From Vitrella brassicaformis (taxonomy: Eukaryota; Sar; Vitrellaceae), in contig CDMY01000393.1 in NCBI GenBank assembly GCA_001179505.1, positions 2,993 to 34,613 of the forward strand: a DNA stretch of 31,621 nt, read 5' to 3'. A program made the translations under genes and the position numbers. Numbering within the stretch: the first letter of the stretch is position 1; every line of letters starts with the position of its first letter. The notes under the pieces were generated by a model. The model saw only the letters and a list, made by a program, of their open reading frames with translations. It was not told the DNA's origin and ran no database searches. Positions 1 to 12,306 of this stretch are shown in pieces.

Positions 1-663
1 GGTTTGTTCTGCTTACTGACTTACCGTCTTGTATCTGAGTGGGTGGTAGAGGGTCTCCTCCTTCGTGTGGGCATATCGACACTGCACAGCACACAGCCAA
101 CCAGCCAGCCAGGCAGGCAGCATGACAGACACCATTATGTCACAAGCCAGCCAGGTGTGCAGACAACAAGCAGTGCCTTCCTTCCCCCTTTCTGTGAGTA
201 CGTACGTTTCGTTTGTTCCTGCAGCTGTTGTTCTCCAGGCTGAGCTTGCGCTCATAGCGGTTGCGGGAAAAGCTCACGTCGGGGCACAACGTCGGCCTGG
301 CGAAATCAGTGAGTGGGGTCGATATATCAAACAGGTAAGGTGGCGGGCACTTTGATTTCTTCTCGGCTTTTCGCTCACCAGTATGAGTAGGCGAATGGGT
401 CGCGTCGCTGCCAGGCCGTCGAATGGCTGTTGGGGCACCGCTGGGAGTCACACGCCTGCGGATGCTCGCAGGCACGGGTGCGGAACGACGCCAACTCGTC
501 TGAAATAAGACAAGACAGACAGCAGAGAGCGCCTTCCAGTGGCCGTCAGTCATTCCATGTGCGTTTCTTGACCTTCATTCAGGTATCCGTATTGCTGCCC
601 CGTGAACTCGTCGACGTACGTCGTGAAGCGCTTTGACTGCTTTGACGGCCGCTGATGCTCCAT
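1..663 (-). CDS. CCCH zinc-finger protein, 5' part (runs off left edge)
   Basis: I see five minus-strand exons joined by GT-AG introns in consistent phase: 663-573, 499-379, 296-206, 81-25, then a GTAAG donor at 24-20, so the gene continues beyond the window. The chosen start, ATG at 663-661, gives a protein beginning MEHQRPSKQSKRF. Residues C41, C47, C52 and H56 form a C-x5-C-x4-C-x3-H finger followed by QRRDPFAYSYW. C96, C102 and H106 with the motif CRYAH form the end of a second finger, with C75 a possible first ligand. The exon ends in YHPLRYKT, the linker that precedes a further finger in tandem CCCH proteins. The RRDP-F-x-Y-S-Y stretch after finger 1 resembles plant TZF and Unkempt-like proteins. 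Such proteins usually bind mRNA and affect its stability or translation; that role is inferred. Exact orthology is not resolved. Confidence 0.75.
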
Positions 664-910
664 GTCCTTCCAGACGACAATGCCGCAGTCTGGACCTGCG
701 ATTCAGGGGAAAGGAGGAACAAACGCTTGGGAAGCGATCCATCTGCGAGCTCAGCTCCAATTTCGTCATTTGGAGGAGCCACGGATTCTAATGAATGCGG
801 TGACTGCAGTTGGTGTGCTGATGCTCCCTTTGCAGCCTGAGATGACCGTCAGCTGATTCATCGACGAGAGCAGATCTCCGTCTCGCCAGCCGCTGCGCAG
901 GGTCGGCACA
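664..910. promoter_or_regulatory. Shared intergenic region between divergent CCCH and HEATR5 genes
   Basis: Only about 247 bp separate the two predicted start codons, which point away from each other. This stretch must therefore hold both 5' UTRs and probably a bidirectional promoter. I see no TATA box or other motif that I can name. A pyrimidine-rich minus-strand acceptor-like AG sits at 697-696, so the CCCH gene may have a 5' UTR intron here. Confidence 0.45.
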
Positions 911-3900
911 ATGGCAGATCAGCTGGTGGCTCAGCTGGAGCTCTTGCGCAAGGCCGTCAGCGACGCGTCGGCAGGGCAGGTGACCAATGGCCGCAAGATG
1001 GAGGTCCTCCGCACCCTTCCGTCGCTGCTGCCGTCGCTGCCCAAAGACGCCATCCGCAAGCACCAGAAGCACCTGGAGGACCTCACGCACCAGCTGGTCA
1101 AGCAGAACCCCACCCAAGTCATCAAGCGCCTGCTGGCCGTCAATCTCGTGCTGCTTTATCGGCATGGCGACTCGGTCACAGTGACGTCGACGGTGAGTCA
1201 GCTGGTGCTGACGGCAAATAGTCCGAGTGCCAAGGTGGCCCCGCCTGTGAGGGCGGCTGCGTTGGCCGTGGTTGGGGAGATGGTGGCGCATCCGGGCGAT
1301 CCTTTGGCTGAAGAGGGTGTGGTTGGTCTGGGAGTGGGCACGTGGCTCAGCAGCTTCCTCCCTGAGATTGTGTCGGCCGTCGGCAGACACCAGAGGGTCC
1401 CAGAGGTGAGCTGAGCAAGGAGAGCCAGCCAGACGAACACTCTTTGCTTTTGAATGATGTTGGTTGGCTTCTCGTCGTCTGTGTGGTCAGGCGGGCATCC
1501 GTGAGAGCGCCCTGCTGTGTCTGTGGCGGTGTCTGGAGGCCATGGGCGGGATGGTCGGCGGCATCACACTGGCCAACGAGGGATGGAAAGTAATCAGCAA
1601 AGCCCTGGCAGACAAGGCCCCCTGCGTCCGGGCGGCGGCATACAAGTGCCTGGGTGCTCTGGCGTGGTCGTCGCCAGTGGCTTTGACGACGCACTTCGAC
1701 TCGATGGTGGGGCTTTGCGTGAAGAATGCGAGTGAGGAGGGGGGAGGGGTGGACAGGGGGGGCAGGAGGGACCTGGTCGAGGCACTCGCGGCCATTCTCA
1801 CCATGGCTGCATCGCTGCCTGTTGCTGATGCACAGACGGTCGGTTCCCACCCCACCCACGCGCCATAGAGAAACGCACATCACACATGGACACCCATGAA
1901 ATCTCTGTGTCCGTGAATGGATGGATGGCTGCAGGCGCCCTCGAGCATGGGCATGACGGTTCCCTGGCTGTCCACCCCCACCATCACCACCATGACTATG
2001 GACAAGAAACGCCGCGCTGTCGTCGACACCCCGTCCGCCCTCACCTTCCTCACCTCCACCTTCAGCAAACCCAACCAGACCCCCCAGCTGCGCGAGACAC
2101 TCGCTGCCACATACGTCACCGTCTGCACCTTCAAGCAGGCCCTCAGCGAGCAGGCCATCCACGCGGCCTACGGCTCAGAGGGGCCCGACCTCAGCGAGGC
2201 GTTGCAGATATGGCTTGACGGTCTGGGCGTTGGGGGCGAGAGGAGTGCCTTGGGTCTGGTGGGGTTTGCCGGCATGCCGCAGGCCATGCAGAGGGGGGCG
2301 GGGTGGGGCAACACCCTCGATGGCTGGCATGCTGTCAGGTAGGAGCAGACAGACAGACAGACAGAGAGAGAGATGGATATCGCTGTATGTGCCCTTGTCT
2401 GTCTCTCAGCTGCGTGTCGCACAGCAGCCGGGGTCTGGTTCGGCTTGCGCGAGGGTCAGCCCCGGGAGGGCCGCTGGCCTCGCTGATCGAACGTGTGCTG
2501 TGCCCCTTCCTGACGGCTTATACGCCCAGCACGTCGCCCATGCAGATGGTGTGTGTCCTGGAGGTCCTCGCGTACGCCTGCTACCAGGTGAGCTCTCAGT
2601 CGGGTGGGTGGGTGCCAGGGGAACAGTGAGTGCCATGGAGGGAGCGGGGGGGTTCATTCCTGTGTTTGATATAATATGTATATGTGTGCCAGGCCGGTGA
2701 GAGTCTGTGCACCCTGGAGACCCAGGTGACGGAGCCGCTGCTCTACATCCTCTCATCTGTCCAGGTGAGCCATCACCCACGCGGACTGTCATCTCACCAT
2801 TCATGGCTCTGTTCCTGTGTTTTATCTGCAAATGGATGGATGGGTGAGTGCAGGGCGAGCACGCTACGCTTCTGCAGCAGCAGGCCGCCTGGGGTCTGCG
2901 GATCATCGCACACGCGTCGCCCCCCAAGCTGTTCCAGCTCCTCAGCGTGCTCCTCAACCTGTCCACCATCGACAACGCTGAGCTCATGGCTTTCACCTCA
3001 AAGGACGCCGCCAAAACCGACCCTGATGGCCGGTTCCTGGAGGTGAGAAATCATCTGTCTGTCTGTCTGTCTCTCTGTCACATGAAACACGCCCCTCTCC
3101 CGCCTGTGTGTTCAGGGTCATCTCCGTTCGCTGTGCGGTCACTGCACGGCGCTCGCCTCGCTGGTGGCCGAGCTGTCCCCCCCAAACACCAACTCGCGGC
3201 TGGCAGTGCCCCACGACGTGACGTCGGCAGTGATGGGGACATGCAAGGCCCTCACGCAGGCGCACCCGCTGCCGCCCGTCTTCTCGCAGAGACGGCTCTG
3301 TGCGTTTGTGTTGCTGGAGCCGCTGATGGCCCTGGGGGACGACTGGACGGGGGCGAGGCTGACCACCGTTTTTGCGTTGTGGAAAAGCGCATTGGGGAAG
3401 AAGAGCATTGATGGCCTCAAGTAGGCAGGGAAAGGACACACACATAGAGGGAGAAAGAGGTGGATGGATCGGTGTGATTCTGTTTGCAGGCAGCTGTATC
3501 AGTACCACCACCCGTCCCCAGGCGAGAAGCCCTCCCCGCCCGACGGCGAGGGCGCCCCCTCAAAGGATGCCAAGCCCACCGACGAGCTGCTCGTCGTCCT
3601 GGCCGCTCTCAAGTCGCTTCTCTCCTTCCTCAAGCACTCCAAACACGGCCTGCTCGTCTCGCTCCCCCACCTGCACAAGATCGTGGTCGTCTTCCTGACC
3701 AACGTCTCGCAGCTGGTGAGCTTCTTCCCCCACCCCTACTCGATGGACGGCGGGGGGCCGAGGGGGGTGACCTTCTCGGGGAGCGAGTGCGGGATGGGTG
3801 GGGTGCTGTTGGCGATGCGGGCGGGGCTCTATGAGGCTTTTGCGGCGATTGCCTCGACGCACTACGCTGGGAGGTTTGTGTCGCTGCTCAACTTGCTGGC

Positions 3901-6900
3901 GGACGATTTGACGAGGCCGGCTGCGTCGCCCGTCTTCCCTCTCTACTCAATGGTCAGCCGCACAGGCAATCAGAAAGCACCAAGGAACGGGGGATAGCAT
4001 CGTCTCTCGCGTCTGTCTGTCTGTTCAGGTGTCCGACTACCTCCCCAGCAGCGACCACTACGTCGATCTGTCGGACCTCCAGGCTACCCAGCCCGACACG
4101 CCCATCACCCTCCCACAACCACACCCCTCACCCAGTTCCACCTCCCATCAGCCGCTCGATGACGACCCCGACGGCCCGATGCCGCCAAACATGGCGTGTG
4201 TGGCATTCGGGGGGCGGATGGGGGGGCTGGGTGTCTGGTGTCCGCTGTGGGACCCCTGGGACGTGAGGGAACCGACGGGCAGGCCGCTGCTCATGGAGAG
4301 GGAGCCTCTGGAGCTGAGGTGTCGGACAGCAGCATTGTGTCTCTTTGGGGAGATCATGGCAGCCCCCAGTGTGCCAGAGAACACCCGAATGACGGTCATC
4401 CAGCATCTCATGAAGAAATACCGCCAGTCGGCCCCGCCATCCACAACCACAGGTGCCAGCACTACCAGCGGCATTAGCGGCACCGCATCCGCCATCCCAT
4501 CTTCGTTGCACCAGCACCAAGACCTCTCACAGGCCGGCAGGACAGCAAGCACATCCACTGCCACAGCGACAGCAGCATCGGCCGTGGCGAGCATCATCAA
4601 AGACCTGCCCAACCTGAACCTCAATCGGCCCGCAGCAGGTAGCTCCTCCAGCAGTGCTGCCGCTGCGGGGTCGTCATCCGGCCCGCTGCACACGTGGGAC
4701 GCCTCGCTGGTGGTGCCGATATCGGTCATGGCTGGGGTGCTGTCGTATTTGCTGAGGGCGGCTGCTTATAGGGGTCAGAGGGACAAGGAGGGGGGCGACG
4801 CCGGCAGTGGTTTGGGAAGGGGTGAGGAGGATTTGATAGTGGGTGTGGTCAAGGAGGGGCTGCTGGCGCAATCACCGCTGCTCGTCAGGATGCACGTCGA
4901 GGTGACCACAGACAGACAGGCAGACAGACGAAATACGAGAGAGGGGCAACGGTATTCTCTCGTCTGTTGTCTGTTTGTCTGTCTGGTCATTGACTGCAGG
5001 TGTTCAGCCTTCTCTTCGTTCTGCATGAGTTGCAGAGGGAGAGGTCGTCTGGCGCAGCCCCGCCCCTACTCGACGTAATCCACCAGTTCACAGCCAACAA
5101 AGCCAGCCCCCAGGCACGGGCCTCCGCCGCCCTCCTCTGCGGCTCGCTCATCCGATGCTTCTCACAATGGGCGCCTTCGCTTACCCCAAACTCGACCCCC
5201 TCCCCCTCGCCCTCTCCCTCTGTGTGTCCCTACCTGCGGCCTGTAATGGGCGATCTGCTCAGCCTCGCCACTGAGACCGCCCAGCCCGGCCGCCTGGCGA
5301 TGCTGCACGCATTCGGGCTGATCATGGATGCCACCGGTGGGGCGTTCCTGCCCTACATGAAGGACAGCCTCACCTTCGCCACCGCCCACTTGCTGGCGGA
5401 CCCCTACCCCAATCCACTCATCGCCGCAGCACTCAGCCACATCCTCATGTCGGCCGTGACGGTGGTGCTCTCGCCTTCTCCGGGCGATGCGGGCGTGAGA
5501 GAGGAGGCCCTGAGCAAGGTGGTTGGGGTGTGGAGCGAGCTGCGATTCTTTCCTTTTCCGGAGGCGACGGCGCCGCTGCACTGTGCGGTGATGAGCGTGC
5601 TGCGGCGGGTGGTGCTGGTGGCGCCGTGGAGCTTTGATCTGTCGTCGTCTGAGCTGGCGGGGGTGGCGAGGGTGCGGCTGGACCACCCATGCTCGACGGT
5701 GAGGTGGGCGGCACTCGAGGCGCTGACCGCTCTGCTCAAGGCTCACATGGCGCTGCCCGCACTGCTGGATGAACAGGTGGGTGGGTGAGGATGACACCCT
5801 GACACAATTCACTGAATGCGCCCACTCTCGATTGTGTGTTTTTGGTGTGATGGATCAGCTTGACGGGCTGTTGTTCGTGATGCTCGACGACGAGGAGGAG
5901 CCCCTGGTGTTGGCTGCCGCGCGCCGGCTCATTGCGCTGAGGCTGCAGCAGGAGGGCCTCTCACAGCTGCCCAAATGCATCGGCCTGCTCAAGTGAGTAC
6001 CTAACCTGGCAGACATGGATGGATGGATGGCAAATGGCAGACTCGTGCTCTCATGGGGCTCCTTTATCGATCCTGTCTGTCATTCATGTCAGGTCAGTGC
6101 TGCAAGGCTCATCTGCCTCCGACTCCCTCCGCCCCGTTCGCTCTGTGCGCACATCCCCCGCCCCCCCACCCCCCCGAACGCCCTCATCTCACCATGACGA
6201 GCCGCCCAACGAACAGAAAGACAGGTAGGTAATAATGATGGGCACAACACAGACAGACAACCGACAACAGTCACCCACTAATAGTGTTATGTGCTCCCGC
6301 ATTGCATGCAGTTTTGACGACGATGTGAACGAGGACTCGACCCCTCCCACGTCGCCCACTGCAGGGGGCAGAGGCAAGGGCGCGTCGATGACATCGTCCG
6401 GTCAAGGCCTCAGCGATGGGCGAGAGGGGGGCGGCAGGGCGGGGTCGCAGAGGGGCCTGCCCAGCGGGCTACAGCCACGGATGGCCCCTTCGCTGAGCAG
6501 GAGAGGGCGGGGGCGGAGCAGGGAGGCCAAGGCGACTACCAAGGCGTTTGCTATCAGATGCCTCAGGTAGGTACACATACATACCCACACCTGTCTGTCT
6601 GTCTGTCTGCATGGATGTTTGTGTGCACTCGTCAGGTGGTTGCTGGAGCTGGCGAGCCCCCACGATGCATCACGACACTACACACTGGATCCTGAGGATG
6701 TGCACGGGAGGGGAAGTGAGGGGGGGAGTGGTGGGGATGATGGCTGCCTTGGTGGGAGGCTGGTACACCACCTCGAGACTCTCCTCTTCCTTGCCTGTGG
6801 GGCCGTGTCGTCGCCCCTCATGACCGTCGCCGAGGAGGGCACCCACCTGCTGCTGCTGCTTGTGCAGAGGTGAGTCGGTGGGGCTGTGGGTGGATGGATG

Positions 6901-9699
6901 GATGGATAGCTCGTCTGTGTTGTGTGTGTCAGGTTCAAGCGCACCAAGGACCCCCACAAGCTGACTGACGACGACAACGAGAGGGATGACGGCGAGAGTG
7001 CCGACCGCCGACCCCCTCTGCTGCTGCAGTTCGAGGCGCCCCTCTTCGCCGCACTCCGACAGACACTCCAGCCCGACTGCCCGCCTCCGATCGCCATACT
7101 CGGGCTGCACCTGCTGTTCGAGCTGCTCACCGGACGTACGCAAACCCACCAAGAAAAGAGCCTCCATCTATGCAACACGTGCCATTTCCTCCTTCGCTTC
7201 GTCCCACAGATCTGTTCTCATCGTCACGTCGGCTAGTTCAGCTGCTGCTGGGCCCCCTGCAGTCGCCATTGGCATCGTCATCGTCATCGTCAGCAGCAGC
7301 GGCATCGAGCAGCAGGAGGGCGGATTTGGGCGCTGGTGGTGGTGGTGGTGCGGGGAGTGACTGCAACAGCGACCTGGAGAGCCACATGCGGTTCAATCCG
7401 TTCTTCTGCGAGCGGGAGTCGTCCAAGCTGCACCTCTGCCGCATCAAGCTGGCGTGTCGCGTGGCGGAGGGAGAGGGCGACGTGGGTGTCGATGAGATCA
7501 GGCCATACCTCCCTGACCTCACCAGACACGTGTGGCTGCTGTTCCGGTGAGTAAGGGGGGTGGGTGGTCGACACAGGGGCGTTATGGATGGATGGTGGTT
7601 GGTTCCTTTCTGTGGTTCAGGGATTGTGTGCTGCTCCAGTCTGAGATGTCGTCGACGTTTCTCCGCAGCTACCAGCCATACAGCCTCGTCATGGCGGACT
7701 GCAAAGCCCTCGCCTCAACCTACCGCACCATCCTCACCGACACGACCCTATTCAGAGGCCTCAACGCCCTCGCCAGACACAACCACCTCCAGCCCCTCAT
7801 GCAGCCCGCAGCCAAGCCGTCCTCACCCACCCCACCATCCCCACCGTCTGTCATCATCCTGGGCTATGCCGTCCACAGGCTCACCCAACTCGCGTCGCAG
7901 CGAGGCAAAGATGGGGCGCTTGGCGGCAACGATCTGAGTGCGTCGTTTCGGGAGCTGGGTGTGGGCGACTCGGCTGTGGGCGAGAGTGAGGTGACTGAGA
8001 TGCGGTGCATTGTCGAGTGTGTGCGGCATCTGATGGGGCTGCGGCGGGAGGGCGGGGGAGGGGTCGCCGAGAGCGATTGGGGTTTCGCTGAGGAGGTGCT
8101 GAGAGGGGTATGGGAGGCGACCTTCCACCACACCGACCCCACTGTCAGGTCAGAACGAACCCACCATGCACGCCATGTGACACACTTTATGTCTCCCTGC
8201 TGCATGGTCATGTCATCATCAGGTCGATGCTTCTGCCCGATCTATTGGCCCTTCTCAACCACTTGACGGTCAACCTCCCCCGGCCGTCATCCTCGCCAGG
8301 CGACCCCTGCCTGCCCTTCTGGCACACGCTCGCCCGAGCCTCCTTCCAGCTGTGCGTCGTGGCCTTCAACACCATCGCGTCCTCACACCCATCGGCATCC
8401 GCCAGTCTTGTCCCGCTTGTCTATGACTTCTACGCACTGTGGCTTTCGACCATCACACCGGTGACCCACGGTCGACTCAGCGCCTTCTGGTGGCTGCTCT
8501 TCGTGTCGCCCTTCCCTGTGGACGTCCTGCTCACACACGGGAACCCACAGCCGGTGCTCAAGGCGTGGCGACACATCTGTCGGGCTCTCGCGGACAGCAC
8601 AAGCCCGGCCTCGTCTCTGTTGGTGCTGAGGTGGCTGTTGGGAAGCCAGGATGAGCACCTGAGAGGCCGGCTGCTCAAGAACGGAGTGGGGGAGAGGCCA
8701 GACGGCGAGGGGGCGTTGAGCAGGGCGGGGTCGCTCGGGTCCCAGGCGTGGGCTAGCGAGAGGGAGGAGGCTGAGAGGGCGGCGCTGGTGCTGTTCGCTT
8801 TATTTGTCACAACGCTATCGCATTTCGACGGGTTTGACCGCAACGTTGACAAGCGACAGCTGGCGAAGAGTGCCGGCATAGCCCGTGGACTGTTCGACGC
8901 TATGATTTACGGCGACCAGGACGGCCTGCCCGTCACCCTCCCCCTCCCTCTGTCCATGACCCAGAGCCCGATCGTGTCGTCGCTGCACAACCTGCTCCAG
9001 TCGTCCAATTGCCGCTGGCTGGTGCCCTCGATGCTCGCCACCCTTTCCCCATCCCTCCTTCCCCTCGTCCGTGTGGCACCCCCTGTGTTGGTGGTCCCTT
9101 CCTCCCCACCGGTGTCATCATCTCTCATGAAAGACAGCGACGAGGAGTTCGGTCTCTCCAACGGCAAGGTGGGCGAAGACGTGCTCGAGGCCCTCACAGG
9201 CTGGCACGGCCTGCAGCTGTGTCTTGCCGCCATGACCGCCAGCGCCACCAAGGAGAGCGAGGCCGCTGCATGGGAGGGCGTGGCTCGGCTGGTGCTGGTG
9301 CTGGCGAGTGGGTGCCTGGAGGCGCTCATGGATGCGGCCATCGGGGCGAATTGCATCGTCAAGCGGACGGACGGCGAGCAGCAGCAGCAGGAGTGGATCA
9401 AGGTCTCCACTGGCGGGGCTGGGGAGCTGTCGGGCTACCACCGCACCATGGCAGCAATGCTCCTGGACTTCGCGTCACGCCACCAGGATGCCTTCAAGAC
9501 AGCGCTCGGCACGGCACTCTCAGCACGGCAAAAGCAGCTTGTGGAGGCTCTGTTACGCGCACATCTGCCGCAGATGGCCAAGAGAGAGGATGGGAGGGAG
9601 GCAGAAAGGGGGCAGCAGGGGAAGCGGCAAAGGAAGGAGGGCCCTGTCAAGGCAGCGCAAGTCAAGGGGGGTAGAATCGAACTGAAAATGCAGTTCTAG
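911..9699 (+). CDS. HEATR5: HEATR5/Laa1-type HEAT-repeat protein (18 exons, 2467 aa)
   Basis: Exons: 911-1405, 1491-1838, 1935-2338, 2410-2587, 2693-2764, 2854-3042, 3116-3420, 3490-3952, 4029-4901, 5000-5776, 5859-5992, 6093-6224, 6312-6566, 6636-6869, 6933-7135, 7210-7546, 7621-8148, 8223-9699. All introns are GT-AG and the phases join, giving 7404 nt. The whole length is alpha-helical HEAT-like sequence. Blocks recall animal HEATR5A/B in the same order: GHLRSLCGHCTALASLVAEL (from residue 563), GLYEAFAAI (about 777), RLAMLHAFGLIMDATGG (about 1209) and LDGLLFVMLD (1369). Animal members are about 2050 aa; the extra length here is partly Ser/Thr/Gln-rich inserts (4440-4680 and exons 12, 13 and 16). 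HEATR5B and yeast Laa1 work with the AP-1 clathrin adaptor in trans-Golgi/endosome traffic; that role is inferred here. The start ATG has no rival upstream in frame, and the protein ends KMQF. The only weak junction is the donor at 7136. Confidence 0.88.
2344..2373. repeat. (CAGA)n/(GA)n microsatellite in HEATR5 intron 3
   Basis: A short run of ACAG tetranucleotides followed by GA dinucleotides lies just inside the intron after its GTAGG donor. Similar runs occur in several other introns of this window. Confidence 0.8.
3053..3078. repeat. (CTGT)n microsatellite in HEATR5 intron 6
   Basis: Five to six CTGT units follow the GTGAGA donor. The intron then runs to the acceptor at 3115. This is the opposite-strand form of the ACAG runs seen elsewhere in the window. 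Confidence 0.8.
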
Positions 9700-12306
9700 C
9701 TCAGGCAGGCAGGCAGGCACATACCATGGGCACATATGTAGCGAGACCTGATGCGGCAATCGGAAACCGTTTTATGGGTGCGTGTGTGCGAATGCGCGTG
9801 TGCGGTGTTGACCGGTGGTTTTTCGGTCGTGTTCATGTGGTTCCTGTCCGCAATTCACTGAGGTGCGTACGTCCTCACAAGACTCTGACACGAACTTTCC
9901 ACGGCTTGAGAGAGGCGGCATCGGATGGTGCTCCAAACACGTGAGGCCACACAAAACATGCCATGACTGCATCGCATCTCCTTGCGGCAGTTGGCGGAGC
10001 TCGAGACGCCCACGGCGATGAATTCGATCATGCCCCCGTCTCTCGTTCGGCGGTCGAACTCATCTGCGTGTGCAGGACGGGCCTTTGAGAGCGTCCAGGG
10101 GCAGGTGTAAGAGGGCCTGCCCCATCCTTTCCCTGCCGCAAGCCCGTGGACAGGGCCCCACATGCATTGCCGCGTTTGAGACGATTGTGTGGCCTGAATG
10201 GATGAATGGATGGCAGAAACCCGTCTGCAGTGACGTCTCGAGTGATGTCACACACACAGTCGGTGAATTGCGTGGCTCTAGCCACTCACAATGTGCACGC
10301 AGATGCCAGTGTACTGCTAGGGGAAAGCTGACTTCGGAGGGAGAAGTCCCCCCCACTCGGGATGCCCCGCTTCTCTTCTCGCCGTCCGTGCCGTGTGTGT
10401 AATGTGCATTGCCACGCTTGGTGCATGAATTCATTGTTGCCGTGGCTATCCATTCATTAGTCGCTGGTCTAGAGTCGGCAATGTACTCGAAGAATAATGG
10501 GGGGAACACAATCCCAGGAAGCATCCGACACAAACCAAACATCGTTCCCAAGCAAATCCCTCACGGCCGGTCCTGGCATGCGTACATGTGCATCTGCTCC
10601 CCTACGGCCACTGTCCTGCGCCCTGCTTTCTCCCGGCTATCCCCCCTGATGATCCTGACCATTCTCTGCCCCAGTGGTCTCTGCCTTCGCGTCTTGCACG
10701 CCCTGGCAATCAATTCATTCATCGTTGCACGAGAAACGATGGGTGAGCAGCGATATATATGCCTCTGGGTCAGTCAGTACTCAGTGCATTCAGTGCAAAG
10801 CGAAGCGTGAGTACGTGCACATTGCCGGAAGAACGATGAGTGGGTGGGTGGTGGAACCAGCTCCATGTCTCTCGTGCATGCAACCAATTGCAGGTAACCC
10901 GTCGTCGTACTCAAATGGTTCGTATAGGGTTTGTATCAGGGCTCTTGCATCCAAAGAGCAGCGAGACCGATTGACTACAGCACTCACTCCAGCACACTGT
11001 TCTCCGCTAGAAGTTATGATGATGATTGATGTGTAACGATGCGCCGGGAGCCACACACGCGTTGGTCAACGGAACGAACAAGCACGAACAGTCGATCATG
11101 ATGATGTACATGTAATGATAACGAGCTACAGACACTCAAATGAACAAACGATGCTAATGAGCAGCACACGTGAATGCAATGGACATGCACAGACATGCAG
11201 ACTGACAGACAGACAGACAGCCAACCAGCACGGCGCATACATCCAGGCCAATCAACACACAGTATCTCCACACGCCTGCTCACAGGGGGCACCCTCAGAC
11301 GTCATGAGGCGTCTTATCTCACTGACAACACCAGCACTGCTGCTGAATTTCACTGTCATGTCTCACAGAGAGGCTAAGGCTGCCCTGCTCTCCTCTCAAC
11401 ACATCCCGCTCTCCTGGACACTTCTCCTGGCCACGTTGGGGCTTCAGATTTCTGCATGTCCTCGCACTTCTGGCTCGTCGGAGCTAACAAATATTGGCTC
11501 GGCCCTGCCTTGCAAGTCAAGCCGCGCCTCTGTGCGCGATGATGAGTGATCACATCTGCTTCATCTTGTCATCTGCACACCATCCACTGCCATGTACATA
11601 TCGTCGTCTGCTGCTTTGCACTGTGCTGCTGATAGCTGCTGAATTGTTCGCAACGGCGAGCTGCCCTGGCAAATTCTGCCTCGTCGGAGCCAACAAACCA
11701 TGGCTCGGCCCTGCCCTGCAGTGTCGAGGATCTGGTCCTCTGCACCCATCCACTGCCATTACACATGCTGTCATCTGATGCTGTACAAGTCTGCTGCGGA
11801 GAGACGGGGGCGCGAAAAAAAAGGATATCGCTAATTGAATTCGGAGGGAGGGAGCGGTTTCACGGAATATGAAATCTGCGAGCTAAGCCGAATTTCGTGT
11901 TCTCCCAAAGCTTCCTTCTCCTTCTCCTCTGTCTTCTGTGTGTGTCTTTCAGGCTGCCGTCACCGCTGCAAGGGAAGCGTCGGTGTCATTGAGATTGCGC
12001 CACTCTCCTGCACCGAAGCGGCTGCGTCCTGCGCCAGATCTACCCCTCACAACGCTGCCTATGATGGCGGAGAGGCCGCTCTGATGGAGCGGGAGGAGGC
12101 GACCTTCTCGGCTTTTTTCGCCAGTTCAAAGCAGGTGGTTTGGCCGCCTGTTCCGCGCCATCATCCCTTTCCAGATTGAGATCACTTTCAGCAACCGCGC
12201 GATCATCCGCGCGGGCGATCGCGACGCTGTCGTGAAAAGGAGAAATTCAAGCGCGTGCAGCGACGACGACAACGACTTCACGCCGCTGAGCAGCCGCATC
12301 GACACC
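9700..12306. other. Gene-poor region between HEATR5 and the MGCCC gene
   Basis: About 2.6 kb. The first part is probably the HEATR5 3' UTR, and the last few hundred bases probably hold the 5' UTR of the next gene, with acceptor-like pyrimidine tracts near 11930-11950. Open frames here, such as one of 163 codons on the minus strand at 10060-10551, have Cys/His/Ser-biased composition. They show no domain, no supporting splice structure and no resemblance to anything I recognise. Degenerate repeats at 11470-11767 are listed separately. Confidence 0.5.
11470..11767 (+). repeat. Degenerate direct repeat, two copies about 206 bp apart
   Basis: A block with CTCGTCGGAGC, AACAAA and TGGCTCGGCCCTGCC occurs at 11473-11511 and again at 11679-11716. 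A following block with CCATCCACTGCCAT occurs at 11580-11593 and 11748-11761. The copies have diverged by substitutions and spacer changes. No coding frame is shared, so this looks like an old local duplication in non-coding DNA. Confidence 0.6.

Noticed and set aside
674-782. Upstream first exon for the CCCH gene starting MAPPNDEIG and joined by an intron at 724-696
   Set aside because: The phases would fit, but the intron would be only 29 nt, far shorter than any other here. I preferred the downstream ATG at 663.
788-1390. 200-codon open frame on the minus strand opposite HEATR5 exon 1
   Set aside because: Arg/His/Gln-rich shadow of a GC-rich coding exon; it has no domain, and the plus-strand exon is strongly supported by HEATR5 similarity and splice phases.
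10060-10551. 163-codon minus-strand frame in the gene-poor region
   Set aside because: Biased composition, no domain, no splice partners and no recognised similarity.
12126-12306. Extension of the MGCCC gene upstream (frame reading AIIPFQIEITFSNRAIIRAG)
   Set aside because: The frame is open, but no ATG was found and the MGCCC start has both a good context and a strong acylation signal. Kept as a caveat only.
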